Of a stretch of DNA of 64,000 nucleotides, positions 43,436 through 53,324 are shown in pieces. Below the pieces are notes generated by a model. It had not been told where the DNA came from, did no database searches, and saw nothing but the letters and a program-made list of their open reading frames with translations. The stretch comes from CAVVJA01 sp963801715 (lineage in GTDB: Bacteria; Actinomycetota; Actinomycetes; Mycobacteriales; Jatrophihabitantaceae), in contig CAWDGB010000017.1 of assembly GCA_963801715.1 (NCBI GenBank), positions 40,785-104,784 of the forward strand, given 5' to 3'. The first letter of the stretch is position 1; the number at the start of each line of letters is the position of its first letter. A program made the position numbers and the translations under genes.

Positions 43436-46327
43436 TTAGGGACACGCTTTGATGTAGGGGTGGTTGGTGTGGAGGTCGACCCATTCCTGGCTGGTGAGGT
43501 TGCGTCCGGCGATCGCGCAGGCGCGGTCCAGCATCGCGGGCAGGCTTACGTTCCAACGCCAGAGCCCGCCGTCCTCGGTGGAGACGATGAGGTTCCCGGG
43601 GCCGTCGAAGAGAACGCTGGCTGGCTTGTTGGACGCTGCTACCAGAGGTGGGCCGACTTGCTGGCCGGTGGCCACGTTCCGCAGCACGACCGTGCCGTCG
43701 GCGCGTCCCGCGGCGATCATTGACCAGTCGGGATTGTAGGCAAAACTCGATGAAACCGTGGGGTCGTCCCATCCTCCTACGTTCTTGGCGCCATCTGAGG
43801 ACCGCAACAACTGAAGGTGCCCATGTGGGATGTCGCAAATCAGGTCGTGCGAGCCGCCCCAAAGCCCTTCCTCCTCGCACCGCTCAACCGTGGCTATCGT
43901 TGAGCCGTCTGGTGACCAGGCTAGGCTTTGAAGCTCCTTGTCGCGTCGCCAAAGCTCGTTGTGGCTGCCCATGTCGGTGACCTGTATGCCTTGCCCGCCG
44001 ACGGCGATCTTGCGTGAGTCCGGGCTCCAGGCCACCAGGCGGGGGTTGGTGATGACCGGGAACGGCTTGCCGATTCGAGTTCGCGATGCGGTATCGATCA
44101 CGAAGGCCTTTCCGGGTAATCCGTCGGTTCCTTCGTCGTCGATCAAAAGAATTTCGTTTCCACTTGGGCTGAACGCCACGGCCCACACTCCAGCCGGCGG
44201 CTGGGCGAGCGTCGCGATCACGCGTCTGGATTGGACATCGATCAGATGGGCCTCGCCCCTCGTTCGAGGGTCAACACCAACTGACGGCACAGGCCCCAAC
44301 ACCTCCGCCGTCGCGAATAGCCGCCCATCTGGGGAGAACGCGCCACCAACCGGGCGGCCATCGGTCACCTGGATCGGCGGGCTCGGCGAGTTACTACCAC
44401 GGGCCCAGAATCGCACGGTGCCATCGGCGTATTCGGCAGCGATCTCACCGGTCAGGCTCACCGCGATGAAAGTAACCGGAGCCTCGTTGGGACCGTAGCC
44501 GGGTGACAGGAGCCGCTGGCCAAGATTATTCAGATGCGTGATGTCCCAGCCGATCACGTTCTCGTCGAGGGAACTGGTGTATAGGGTGCTGTTGTCGGCG
44601 CTGAATACGGCACCTGTGACTGCTGCGGTGTGACCGGCGAGCCGACCGAGCGGCCGTCCCGTGCCAAGGTTGCTGAGATTCACATAGTCGTCATCTCCGG
44701 TGGTGGCGAGCAGATGCCCGTCGGCGGAGAAAGTGATGCTCTCGACCCGTCCTGCGTGTCCGGTCGGTGCCGGCAGCGGGCGTCCGGTGCCAAGTGAGAA
44801 CAGTGCGATGCTGCCATCGGCGTGCCCGATGGCCAGGGTGGAGCCACGCCGGTCAGTGGCCACCGCGGTGGTATCCGGTTCAACGAAGAAGGTTCGTACC
44901 GGCTGGGGCGAGCCGAGCCGCGAAATCTGCGCATGTCCCGATGCCTCGACGATGACGAACTTGTCTCCGCCGGCATAGGCGACGGCAGGGAAAGTCGAGT
45001 AAGTCACCGGAAACCCCGGGTTGTGCGTCGCTGCGATCGGATGAACACGCTTGATGTGCATCGGTGGCCGGCTCCGATCGGCGACGGTCCACGCCAGCAC
45101 GTCGCCAGCGGTTTGCGCAGCGGCCAGCCAGCGTCCGTCTGCCGACCACGACAACGAGCTCAATCGCAAGTTTGAGCCCGGCGCGTCTAGCCCGATCGAC
45201 TGCTGCCGCCGAAAGTCCCAGAGTTGGATGGAAGAGCGTTGCGCGTCCATGGGAAAGCTCTCGATGTTGCCTACCGCGACTTGCTCGGTTCTCGGGCGAG
45301 CAGCAAGCACCGGAACCCCGGAGAGCTCATTGGCCTGCAGGTAGCCCACCCCCGGATTCCTCAGGTGCGTCCGCGGTCCCGTCAGGTCCCACACTTCCAA
45401 GTTCTTGAAGCCAGCCGCGACGGCGATATGGTCATTAGACTCGACGAGGCTGTAAAGCGGCTCATCGGCGCCGGTCCACACGCTCTTCGCCGCTGGCGCC
45501 CGTTGCAGCGCCGTCAGCAGGTCGCTGCGGCTTTTCAGATCGTTGTCCATACGGGCCGCGGTAACGGCGAGTAAGAGCGAACGGTCGAGTGGTTGATTAG
45601 CCAATGCGGCCGCACCGAGCTGACGAGCAACCGCCAGACGGGCCTGCTCCGTCGCCGAGTGCCGCTGTTGGTCCGCATTCTTCCGTTGCACCAACGCAAC
45701 AACGGTCGCGGCGATTGCCACCACCGCGGCTCCCGCTACCGCAATCAACAGCGTGCGCAGCCGGCGGCGGCCTCGCGCTTCCCTCGTTGCGCGCGCGCGT
45801 TCGGTTTGCAGCTCGCGGTCGGCCCGCGCCTGCGACGCCTGGAGGAAGTGCTGCTCGACGGGATTGAGGTCGGTGGAATGTTCGCCAGCCCAGTCGAGCG
45901 CGGCATCGAGGCGCACGCCGCTGTAGAGGTCGACGTCGGGACGGTCGGTCTGGTCCCATTCCTGAGCGGCGGGGGCTAGATGCGCCCGCAGCCGCCGACC
46001 TTGTTCATCCTCCTCGAGCCAGTTGGCAAGACGCGGCCAGTTAGCGAAGAGAGCTTCGTGGGTCACCTCGACGGTGGCGGCGTCGATAGTGACCAGCCGT
46101 GCTGCCGCCAAGGCATCGATGGCCCGTCGGGCCGGCTCGTCGTTGGCGGCCTCCGGGTAGGGGCAGCGGCGGCGCACCAGCCTGCCGGGTTCGCCGGCCG
46201 CCAACCGCAGGAACACGAGGCGCACGGCGGCCTGCTCGGCCGGGTCCATCGCCGCCAGAACGGTCTCGGCGCGCCGCGCGAGGGATCCCGCCACGCCGCC
46301 GGTGCGGGTGTACACATCAACGGTCAA
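43436..46327 (-). CDS. C-terminal part of a SARP-STAND-WD40 regulator (WD40 propeller half)
   Basis: About 963 residues. It begins with the end of a STAND NTPase helical domain (VDVYTRTGGVAGSLARRAE, VEVTHEALFANWPRLANWL), then a membrane helix LLIAVAGAAVVAIAATVVAL and the coupling segment ARQLGAAALANQPLDRSLLLAV. After that come 10 or more WD40-like repeats (for example FSADGHLLATTGDDDYVNL, FSPDGRLFATAEV, WSPDGSTIATVE). It is the natural continuation of the gene at 46317-48545: removing one base near 46326 fuses them into one protein of about 1,700 residues. The start given is the first codon after the break (TTG), not a proven start. Confidence 0.75.
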   Translation of the reverse strand: MTVDVYTRTGGVAGSLARRAETVLAAMDPAEQAAVRLVFLRLAAGEPGRLVRRRCPYPEAANDEPARRAIDALAAARLVTIDAATVEVTHEALFANWPRLANWLEEDEQGRRLRAHLAPAAQEWDQTDRPDVDLYSGVRLDAALDWAGEHSTDLNPVEQHFLQASQARADRELQTERARATREARGRRRLRTLLIAVAGAAVVAIAATVVALVQRKNADQQRHSATEQARLAVARQLGAAALANQPLDRSLLLAVTAARMDNDLKSRSDLLTALQRAPAAKSVWTGADEPLYSLVESNDHIAVAAGFKNLEVWDLTGPRTHLRNPGVGYLQANELSGVPVLAARPRTEQVAVGNIESFPMDAQRSSIQLWDFRRQQSIGLDAPGSNLRLSSLSWSADGRWLAAAQTAGDVLAWTVADRSRPPMHIKRVHPIAATHNPGFPVTYSTFPAVAYAGGDKFVIVEASGHAQISRLGSPQPVRTFFVEPDTTAVATDRRGSTLAIGHADGSIALFSLGTGRPLPAPTGHAGRVESITFSADGHLLATTGDDDYVNLSNLGTGRPLGRLAGHTAAVTGAVFSADNSTLYTSSLDENVIGWDITHLNNLGQRLLSPGYGPNEAPVTFIAVSLTGEIAAEYADGTVRFWARGSNSPSPPIQVTDGRPVGGAFSPDGRLFATAEVLGPVPSVGVDPRTRGEAHLIDVQSRRVIATLAQPPAGVWAVAFSPSGNEILLIDDEGTDGLPGKAFVIDTASRTRIGKPFPVITNPRLVAWSPDSRKIAVGGQGIQVTDMGSHNELWRRDKELQSLAWSPDGSTIATVERCEEEGLWGGSHDLICDIPHGHLQLLRSSDGAKNVGGWDDPTVSSSFAYNPDWSMIAAGRADGTVVLRNVATGQQVGPPLVAASNKPASVLFDGPGNLIVSTEDGGLWRWNVSLPAMLDRACAIAGRNLTSQEWVDLHTNHPYIKACP

Positions 46328-48545
46328 GCGTCGTTCCGAAGGACATCTCCCACGTGTCCGCAAGGGCCGTGGACAGCAGCGGCAGCGGAGTCGGCAGTCC
46401 ACGTACATCATCGAGAACTAGATCCACCAGGCCCGGTTCGACGCTGTAGCCCGCGACGTCCGCCGGACCAATGATCACCTCGGTCAACTCGGCGCTGCTC
46501 ATCGGTCCCAGCAGCACGGTGCCGTCGGCCAGCGCCTCGCGCAGCCGCGGGTGTTCCGAGCAGCGCTCGACGTGATCGGCGCGCAGCGCCAGCACGACCC
46601 GATGCCCGGCGTCCGTGAGCGCCATCACGGCGTCGAGGTAGTGGCGGCGCGATTGCTCGTCATGAACGGCCCAGGCCTGCTCGAACTGGTCTACGACGAC
46701 GACTGACGCCGCAACGCTGGGATCCGGAAGCCGGTCGGCGGGGGTGGTGATGAACTGCTGCCAGGATCCGCTGGCCGGCAAACAGCCGTCCGCGAGCGCA
46801 ACCAGCAGACCGGCCCGCACCACTGACGACTTGCCGCTGCCCGATGCTCCGACGACCGCGACCAACGGGGTGTCTGCGACCCGGGCCACCAGTTGCGAGA
46901 TAACACCGTCCCGCCCGTGAAAGACCGCGGCGTCATCCGCGTCGTAAGTTTCCAAACCGAGGTAAGGGCTTCGCGAACGTGCCGTGGTCACAGCTTCAAG
47001 GTCAGCGGCCCAGAGCGCCCGTCCCCGCCGAAGGTTGCGAACGCCACGGGCCAACCGTGCGCGCCGGGCCGTGACGTCGGCCCGCGCGGAATGAAGATCG
47101 CCGGCCGCGCTGTCGATCTCGTTATGGGAGCGCTCGTCGATCGCCTCAGCAAGCAGCCGGTGCAGTTGCCCGGGCATACCTCCCGCGGCGTGCAGGATGA
47201 CGTCCAGGTCGATACCGTCACCGTCATCCGCCAGCCACCGGTGGGCGATCCGCGCGCACACATCGTCGGTAAGCGGGACCAGTTCGCGCCATTCGGCCGA
47301 CGCAAGACTTTCCGGCACGTGAGCCGGCGCCCGTTCCTTGTCGATACCGGCAACGATCAGCACGGGCAGGTCCGCCACGGCGTAGGGATCGAGTCCGGTC
47401 AGCGGGTCGTCCAGAGCAACCAGCGCGGGACGGCCGGCCGCGACAGCGGCGATGGTGGCCGGATTGGGCGCGGTCAAGCCGGTTCGCCGCACGACCACCG
47501 CGTCAAGACGCTCCACCTCATTGGCGAAGGTCGCGATCAGCCGGGTCTTGCCGATCCCACTCTGGCCAGATACGACAGCGATCCGCCCGCCCCGCTCGAT
47601 CGTGGACAGCCATTGCGAGCGCAGCCAGGCCAAGTCATCTTCGCGGCCGTCAAAGGCATAGACACCAGCCGTGGGCTGCCGCGATGACAATCCGCCCCTG
47701 CTGCGCACGACTTGTGACGAGTCAAGAGATGGATCTTGCGCCAGGACCGCGGCGTGCACCGCCTGTAGGCCCGGGCCCGGGTCAATACCGAGCTCAGTAG
47801 CCAAGATTTCCCGCGCCCGACCATAAGCGGCCAAAGCGTCTGATTGCCGCCCAGCACGATACAGAGCACGGATCAACAGATCCCACAGCGGTTCACCCGT
47901 TGGGTGCTGCGCCAGCGCCTTCTCCAACTCCGGAACCAGTCCCGCGGCCTCGCCGAGCTCAAGGTCAATCCGAAAACTCGTCTCCAACGCAACGACTTTG
48001 AGCTGCTCCAACCTCGTCGCCTCAGCCTGTGCGAACTCGCTGTCCGCGAACTCCGCATACGCATTGCCACGCCACAGCGACAGGCCCTCGCGCAAAAACA
48101 CGCGAGCCGACGGCCATTCCTCCAGCGCGGCCGCCTGCCGACCCTTGGCCACCAGCCCGGTGAAACGGACCGAGTCCACCGCATCCGCCGTCGTCTCCAA
48201 ACGGTAGCCGGCGGACGTGGTGACAATCGACGCAACTTGCTCTGAATCCCCCGCGGAGGCAGCCAACGCCTGCCGCAGATGCACGATATATCCCTGCAAC
48301 GTCTTGGCAGCCGACCGCGGCGCCCTGCCCTCCCACACCGCCTCCGCCAGAACGTCCGCGGACACCGACTCACCCAGCCGCGAAATCAGTACCGCTAGCA
48401 GTCGACGCTGCTTTGGACCACCCAGCGCTACAGGCCCACGGTCATCCGTGACTTCGAGCGGGCCAAGCACGCGGAACTGCACACCACGGATGGTATGACC
48501 ACCCTCCCGGGTCAGGAGGGCGTCGACAGTGCGGCTCGTGCGCAT
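46317..48545 (-). CDS. SARP-type transcriptional regulator with BTAD and STAND NTPase domains (N-terminal part)
   Basis: 742 residues from the ATG at 48545 (AAGGTGG four bases upstream; a GTG at 48482 is the alternative). Order: OmpR-type winged helix (FRVLGPLEVTDDRGPVALGG, KQRRLLAVLISRLGESV), bacterial transcriptional activation domain (SLWRGNAYAEFADSEFAQAE, HPTGEPLWDLLIRALYRAGR), then a first P-loop GQSGIGKTRLIATFANE. A second STAND P-loop VGASGSGKSSVVRAG follows, with VVVVDQFEQAWAV (Walker B) and VVLALRADHVERC. It ends at a TGA at 46317 because of an extra base near 46326. AfsR/SARP-STAND proteins activate secondary-metabolite or stress genes; the target is unknown, but see the heptamer repeats upstream. 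Confidence 0.8.
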   Translation of the reverse strand: MRTSRTVDALLTREGGHTIRGVQFRVLGPLEVTDDRGPVALGGPKQRRLLAVLISRLGESVSADVLAEAVWEGRAPRSAAKTLQGYIVHLRQALAASAGDSEQVASIVTTSAGYRLETTADAVDSVRFTGLVAKGRQAAALEEWPSARVFLREGLSLWRGNAYAEFADSEFAQAEATRLEQLKVVALETSFRIDLELGEAAGLVPELEKALAQHPTGEPLWDLLIRALYRAGRQSDALAAYGRAREILATELGIDPGPGLQAVHAAVLAQDPSLDSSQVVRSRGGLSSRQPTAGVYAFDGREDDLAWLRSQWLSTIERGGRIAVVSGQSGIGKTRLIATFANEVERLDAVVVRRTGLTAPNPATIAAVAAGRPALVALDDPLTGLDPYAVADLPVLIVAGIDKERAPAHVPESLASAEWRELVPLTDDVCARIAHRWLADDGDGIDLDVILHAAGGMPGQLHRLLAEAIDERSHNEIDSAAGDLHSARADVTARRARLARGVRNLRRGRALWAADLEAVTTARSRSPYLGLETYDADDAAVFHGRDGVISQLVARVADTPLVAVVGASGSGKSSVVRAGLLVALADGCLPASGSWQQFITTPADRLPDPSVAASVVVVDQFEQAWAVHDEQSRRHYLDAVMALTDAGHRVVLALRADHVERCSEHPRLREALADGTVLLGPMSSAELTEVIIGPADVAGYSVEPGLVDLVLDDVRGLPTPLPLLSTALADTWEMSFGTTLDR

Positions 48546-49088
48546 TCGGCCACCTTCGTACGACAAGTCCAAACCCGGCGAGGATCGCATTTCTCAGTTG
48601 GAGTTCGGTTGAGATCTGTCGCCAGCCTGTGCTTACCGACAGAGGCTCGACGCCATCTCCGAGCCGCACACAAACACCGGCAAGTCGCGGCCTGCGGATC
48701 CATTCAGCCGCACAACGATCGCAGCGTCCATGACCCGCTCTTGATCAACTTCACTAAATCGAAGCCGTTGCCTAGCCGCCTCGCTACGGGCGGCTCGCGC
48801 ACTTCGGCTGAGTTGCACGCGCATCTCCGAACTAGTCGGCGCGTCGGCAGCGCGAGGTGCGCTGGAGTCCGGGCACGTTGCAAGTGATTGGAGGCACATC
48901 GGTGCCTCGCATCGGCGGTTGACCTTCGGTTGAGACCCGAGTGGCGCGCAGTTCCCCAATTTCGTCAACCGCGCCACAACCGGCCACGCAAATTCCGCAA
49001 CCGGTCTTCGACCAGGGCGGTGGACGGTTCTGACGTCATCACACGCCTCGTGAAGTCACGATGCACCGCCATCCCCCTAGGAGAAGCC
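48546..49088. other. 540-base divergent intergenic region
   Basis: It separates the SARP regulator from the small secreted protein and shows no gene with good codon bias. It contains the 11-mer TTCGGTTGAGA twice, at 48604-48614 and 48925-48935. The second copy is part of an 11-bp-period heptamer pair. Confidence 0.45.
48916..48933 (+). promoter_or_regulatory. candidate SARP operator: CGGTTGA direct repeat, 11-bp period
   Basis: CGGTTGA at 48916-48922 and 48927-48933, separated by four bases, so the repeats fall on the same face of the helix. SARP proteins bind direct heptamers at 11-bp spacing upstream of target promoters. The sites lie about 155 bases before the secreted-protein gene and in the regulator's own upstream region. 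No clear -10 eight bases downstream was found. Confidence 0.45.
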
Positions 49089-49316
49089 GTGATCACCTCA
49101 CGCTCGCTGATCGTCGCCGCACTCGCCGCCGCCACACTGGCCATTCCCGGCTACGCCTCGGCCCGACCAGCCCCGGTCGACCCGCCAGGAGGCACCTCCG
49201 TATCCGTTCACATCCCGGCCTCCGGTGGACGCACCGACCAACAGTTTTGGGGCGAAGCCACCTGGCTGAACCCGCTAAGCGGATTGAACCTCGACCGAAC
49301 CTCCGTCGCGCGCTGA
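49089..49316 (+). CDS. small secreted protein of unknown function
   Basis: 75 residues. The GTG at 49089 follows AGGAGA at the right distance. A clear signal peptide is present: MITSRSLIVAALAAATLAIP, then GYASARPAPVD with a likely AxA cleavage. The mature part is about 45 residues, with TSVSVHIPASGGRTDQQFWG and ATWLNPLSGLNLD, and no cysteine. Divergent from the SARP regulator, it is a natural candidate target. Family not recognised. Confidence 0.6.
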   Translation: MITSRSLIVAALAAATLAIPGYASARPAPVDPPGGTSVSVHIPASGGRTDQQFWGEATWLNPLSGLNLDRTSVAR

Positions 49317-49420
49317 CCCCCGCCGGATTCAGCCCGGCAAGCCACCTCGGCCTCGGCCGGATTCGTGGAATTCATTGCTGCGGCCCGGGCGCTCGACTGG
49401 CACACGAGGAGGAGCAGCAG

Positions 49421-49603
49421 ATGCTCGCCCAACAGACAGGTACCGACATGCCGAGCGCCGGGCTGGATATTGTCGAGATCGCTAACCGCTACACCGGCAT
49501 GCTGCCGGGCATCGGTCGCCGCTACCCGTTGACCCAGACGATCAAGACGGCGCCGCCTAATCCGCCTGGCGGGTCCTGTGCCAATGGCCGACCACATCCG
49601 TGA
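49421..49603 (+). CDS. possible 60-residue protein
   Basis: ATG at 49421 after GAGGAGGAG. Sequence features: MLAQQTGTDMPSAGLDIVEI then NRYTGMLPGIGRRYP and a Pro-rich end. The ribosome site is good, but there is no recognisable family and codon bias is only moderate. It lies 104 bases after the small secreted protein. Confidence 0.35.
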   Translation: MLAQQTGTDMPSAGLDIVEIANRYTGMLPGIGRRYPLTQTIKTAPPNPPGGSCANGRPHP

Positions 49604-49712
49604 TCGGCGACGCATCTCCGGATGGCTGGCCACCACCATGCGCCGATTCGCCACGACCAGCCTCCGACAGCGGGACCGTGAGAGCATCGCGGCATGACAG
49701 ACGTGCAGATAC

Positions 49713-49976
49713 GTGACACCGCACCGACGCCTCCGCCACGGCATCGACGAGCCGCACCTCGCCAAGAACCACTGGCGTGAGCGGTCCCGACGGCCGCACG
49801 AGAGCACCGCGACCGTCGAGCCCGGCCATGCCCCACCCGAAGCGGACGTGCTGCGGCAGCAGGTGCTGCTGCCCGCGGTGATGGACCTGCCGGTACGCCA
49901 GCGCGCAGTGCTCGTGCAGGGAGGCGTCCTACCGCCGTGCGACGCACCACCGACACTCCTCCTGCGGCGCACATAG
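49713..49976 (+). pseudogene. possible remnant of an ECF sigma factor (SigE-like region 4 start)
   Basis: A short frame contains VLRQQVLLPAVMDLPVRQRAVLV, which resembles the start of sigma region 4 in small actinobacterial ECF sigma factors (ALPPRQRAVLVLRY). The following helix-turn-helix is missing and the 5' part has no sigma region 2. Either chance or a decayed fragment. Confidence 0.25.
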
Positions 49977-50131
49977 GTATGACAACGAGGGCTAGACCCG
50001 CGCTGGGCTCGGGGTTGGGGTGCGCGTTCGAGGGGCGATCGGCGCGACGAACGCCGGTGCGATCGCGAATTCTGCTACAAAGTGGTGGGCGGGCACGCGA
50101 TCCGTCCGGCCGCCCGATCGAGGAGTGCGTG

Positions 50132-51342
50132 ATGTCAGACACCGCGGCCGCAGCTGCGTTGACCCCGCCGAGTCAGCTGACTCTGACGGCGCCCGAACCA
50201 GTCAAGCCGGTAGAGCCGGCCAAGGCCGGCGGCATGGTCCCGATCCCCGCTGCGGCCCTGCCGGCATTGGATCAGAAGGTTGCTGCTTACGTCGACTCGG
50301 TGGTGATGCTCGACATCCACTCGCCGGCGTTCACGGCCAAGGCCGACGACGTGCGGACGATGGGCAACGACGAGATCCGCGCTTCGGCGGAGACGTCGAA
50401 CAAGCTCCTCCAGTCGCCTGTACGGGCGATGCAGAAGACCTCGGAGACGGGCAAGGTGGCCGGCACGCTGGTCGACCTGCGGCGCACCGTCGAGGACCTC
50501 GACCCCAAGCAGGCCACCGGCGTCAAGAAGCTGCTCGGCATGATCCCGTTCGGCGACAAGGTCCGTGACTACTTCCACAAGTACGAGAGCGCGCAGTCGC
50601 ATATCGACGCCATCCTCAAGGCGCTGCTCGACGGCCAGGACGAGTTACGCAAGGACAACGCCGCCCTCGACCAGGAGAAGGTGCATCTCTGGGAGACGAT
50701 GCAGCGTCTCGCCCAGTACTCCTACGTCGCCGAGCATCTCGACGCCGCGATGGCCGCGAAGATCGCCGAGGTCGAGCGGACCGACCCCGAAAAGGCCAAG
50801 GTGCTGCGCGACGACGTCCTATTCAACATCCGCCAGAAGCACCAGGATCTGCTCACCCAGCTTGCCGTGTCGATCCAGGGCTACTGGCAATCGACCTCGT
50901 CCGCAAGAACAACCTGGAGCTGATCAAGGGCGTCGACCGGGCCACGACGACCACCATCTCGGCGCTGCGCACGGCCGTCATCGTCGCCCAGGCGCTGGCC
51001 AACCAGCGGCTCGTGCTCGACCAGATCACCGCGTTGAACACGACAACGTCGAACCTGATCGAGTCGACGTCGCAACTGCTGGCCACCCAGGGTGTCGACA
51101 TCCAGAAGCAGTCGGCCGACGCCGCGGTCAGCATCGAGTCGCTGCAGCGCTCGTTCGACAACATCTACCAGTCCATGGACGCCATCGACTCGTTCAAGAC
51201 GCAGGCCCTGGACTCGATGAAGCAGACCGTCGGCACGTTACAGACCGAGATCGACAAGGCCCAGTCCTATCTCGCGCGAGTCCGAGTCAGCGACGGGAAG
51301 ACTGCCGACGGCGACGGCGGCGACCTGAACCTGTCAATCTGA
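50132..51342 (+). pseudogene. TelA/KlaA-family toxic anion resistance protein, one frameshift
   Basis: ATG at 50132 with GAGGAG upstream. A long helical coiled-coil protein with TelA signatures: MLDIHSPAFTAKADDVRTMG, AEHLDAAMAAKIAEVE, KHQDLLTQLAVSIQGY, and after the break DLVRKNNLELIKGVDRATTT and LDQITALNTTTSNLIESTS. The frame breaks at about 50884: adding one C (TACTGG to TACCTGG) restores the conserved GYLAIDLVRKNN and a protein of about 404 residues. First gene of the ten-gene cassette. TelA proteins travel with vWA/AAA/TerD-type systems; the biochemical role is unknown. Sequence error and real decay are both possible. Confidence 0.8.
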
Positions 51343-51347
51343 TCGAC

Positions 51348-51848
51348 GTGGGCTTTCTTCAGCGGTTGGCTGCACTTTTCCGCAGCCAGGCACCTGCCCC
51401 GGTGGTACCCGCACGGTCCGACGATGACGAGATCCTGGCCTCGCTGGACCAGTTGCAGGCTGCCGCGAAGGGCAAGGTGCCCGACATGGTCACCGCCCGC
51501 GTGGACCGGGTCGCCTTCGTGGTGCGCGAGACTGTGCCGCGGCTGACGAACCTCGGGCCCGGCAGCATCACCGCCCACGACGTGTTGCGCACCGCCACGT
51601 CCTACATGCCCGAGGCGGTCGCGGCGTACATGCGGCTGCCACGTTCGTTCGCCGACCACCGTCCGGTGAGCAATGGCAAGACGTCGCTGACGGTGCTTTG
51701 CGACCAACTCGACCTGCTCGGCTCCAAGATGGACGACGTATTCGACGCGGTGTGCCGGGCTGATGCCGATGCCCTGATCGCGCACGGGCGCTTCCTTGCG
51801 GAGAAGTTCGGCTCCGGCGCGCTCGCCCTCGACCCGAAGCTGAGATGA
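51348..51848 (+). CDS. hypothetical protein between telA and the AAA ATPase
   Basis: 166 residues; GTG at 51348, six bases after the telA stop. The N-terminus GFLQRLAALFRSQAPAP could be amphipathic. The rest is helical: DDEILASLDQLQAAAKGK, ITAHDVLRTATSYMPEAVAAY and LCDQLDLLGSKMDDVFDAV. No catalytic motif. Its fixed place in the cassette suggests a structural or adaptor role with TelA; I do not recognise a named family. Confidence 0.75.
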   Translation: MGFLQRLAALFRSQAPAPVVPARSDDDEILASLDQLQAAAKGKVPDMVTARVDRVAFVVRETVPRLTNLGPGSITAHDVLRTATSYMPEAVAAYMRLPRSFADHRPVSNGKTSLTVLCDQLDLLGSKMDDVFDAVCRADADALIAHGRFLAEKFGSGALALDPKLR

Positions 51849-51939
51849 GGCCGAATCGCCGGCCCTACCGCCGATCTGCACGCTCTGGTTGAGTCATCGC
51901 TCGAGGCGGCCATGGAGATCGGGCTGGGGAGGGGCAGCG

Positions 51940-53324
51940 ATGAGCAAGTCCGTCGACGCGGTGCGCGCATCAGTGGCTGGACTGGTCGCGGCGGGCGTCG
52001 CCAGCGGTGAGACCGAGGCAAGCGTAATGGCCGAGGCAGCGGCTCTCGCCGCCACGGCGGCCGAGCGGGCCCCCGGTGCGGCCGCCGATTGGGGCGCTGC
52101 GTTCGGCGGCCGCACCAGCGGCTTCGAGGCAGCCGCACGTGCCGGCCAGTCGTTCACGAGGCGGCCGACGCCCGTGCTTGCCCGCCTCGTCGCGCGTGGC
52201 GGCGAGCAGGCAGCGACCTACGCGCAGGCGCTGGCCGAGTTGGCATCAGCCGCGTGCGCGCTGGGCGAGCCGAGCCTGCAGGCGATGGGCACCGCCTCGG
52301 TGATCGCGGCCGTGCAGCAGGACGCCGCGCCCGGGAGCTCAGCAGCGCCCGGCTCCGGTATTGGTCACCAACCTTGCTATCCGACTTCTGGCGGCGAAGA
52401 CCGGAACGCGGCGCCGGCCACAGCCGCCCCGCCCGCCGCGGCTGCCGCGTCGCGGGCCGCCGAGGCCGCGCCGCCTACCAAGACGCTGGACGAGCTGCTC
52501 GACCAGCTCGACGACCTGATCGGCCTGGACGCCGTCAAGACCGAGGTGCGCCACCAGGCCGAGGTGCTGCGCGTGGCCAAGTTGCGCACCGCCAAGAAGC
52601 TGCGCGACCCGGCGATCACACGCCACCTGGTGTTCGTCGGCAACCCGGGCACCGGCAAGACGACAGTGGCCCGGCTTGTCTCCGGTATCTACAGGGCACT
52701 GGGCGTCCTCGAAGGCGGGCAACTCATCGAGAGCGACCGCTCGGCGCTGGTCGCGGGCTACGTCGGGCAGACGGCACTCAAGACCGCCGAGGTCGTCGGC
52801 AGGGCGATAGGCGGCGCCCTGTTTATCGACGAGGCGTACGCCCTTGCCGACGACGAGTTCGGCGAGGAAGCCATCGAGACCCTCGTCAAGCAGATGGAGG
52901 ACCACCGGGACGAACTGGTGGTGATCGTCGCCGGCTACCCCGAGCCGATGCGGGGCTTCATCGACGCCAACCCCGGGCTGGCGAGCCGGTTCCGGCTGAC
53001 GCTGACCTTCGACGACTACACCGATGGTCAGCTCGTCGAGATCTTCACCAAGATCAGCTCCGACTCCGACTTCACACCGACCGCGGACGCCCTGGCGCGG
53101 CTGGGCAGATCCTGACGTGCACCCCGCGCGACACCGGATTCGGCAACGCTCGCTTCGTCCGAAACCTCTTCGAGGCCGCGGTCGTTCGTCAGGCATGGCG
53201 CCTGCGCGACGAGGCCGATCCGACCGTGGAACAGCTTCGCGAGCTTGCCCCCGACGATCTAGGTGAGCTACCGGATACGGTGCATCCGCCAGAGGGAGAT
53301 ATGACGACGAGTCGGACGATCTGA
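51940..53324 (+). pseudogene. CbxX/CfqX-type AAA ATPase, one frameshift
   Basis: ATG at 51940 after GGGGAGGGG. About 180 N-terminal residues are Ala-rich and variable, then the AAA module: LDELLDQLDDLIGLDAVKTE, Walker A GNPGTGKTTVARL, pore-side SALVAGYVGQTA, Walker B ALFIDEAYALADD, sensor VVIVAGYPEPM and the arginine-finger region NPGLASRFRL. The frame ends early at 53115; adding one G at about 53103 (CTGGGCAG to CTGGGGCAG) restores GQILTCTPRDTGFGNARFVRNLFE (residues near the C-terminus) to 53324. Related ATPases (Rubisco activase CbxX, ESX EccA) remodel protein complexes. Its stop overlaps the glnX start. Confidence 0.8.
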
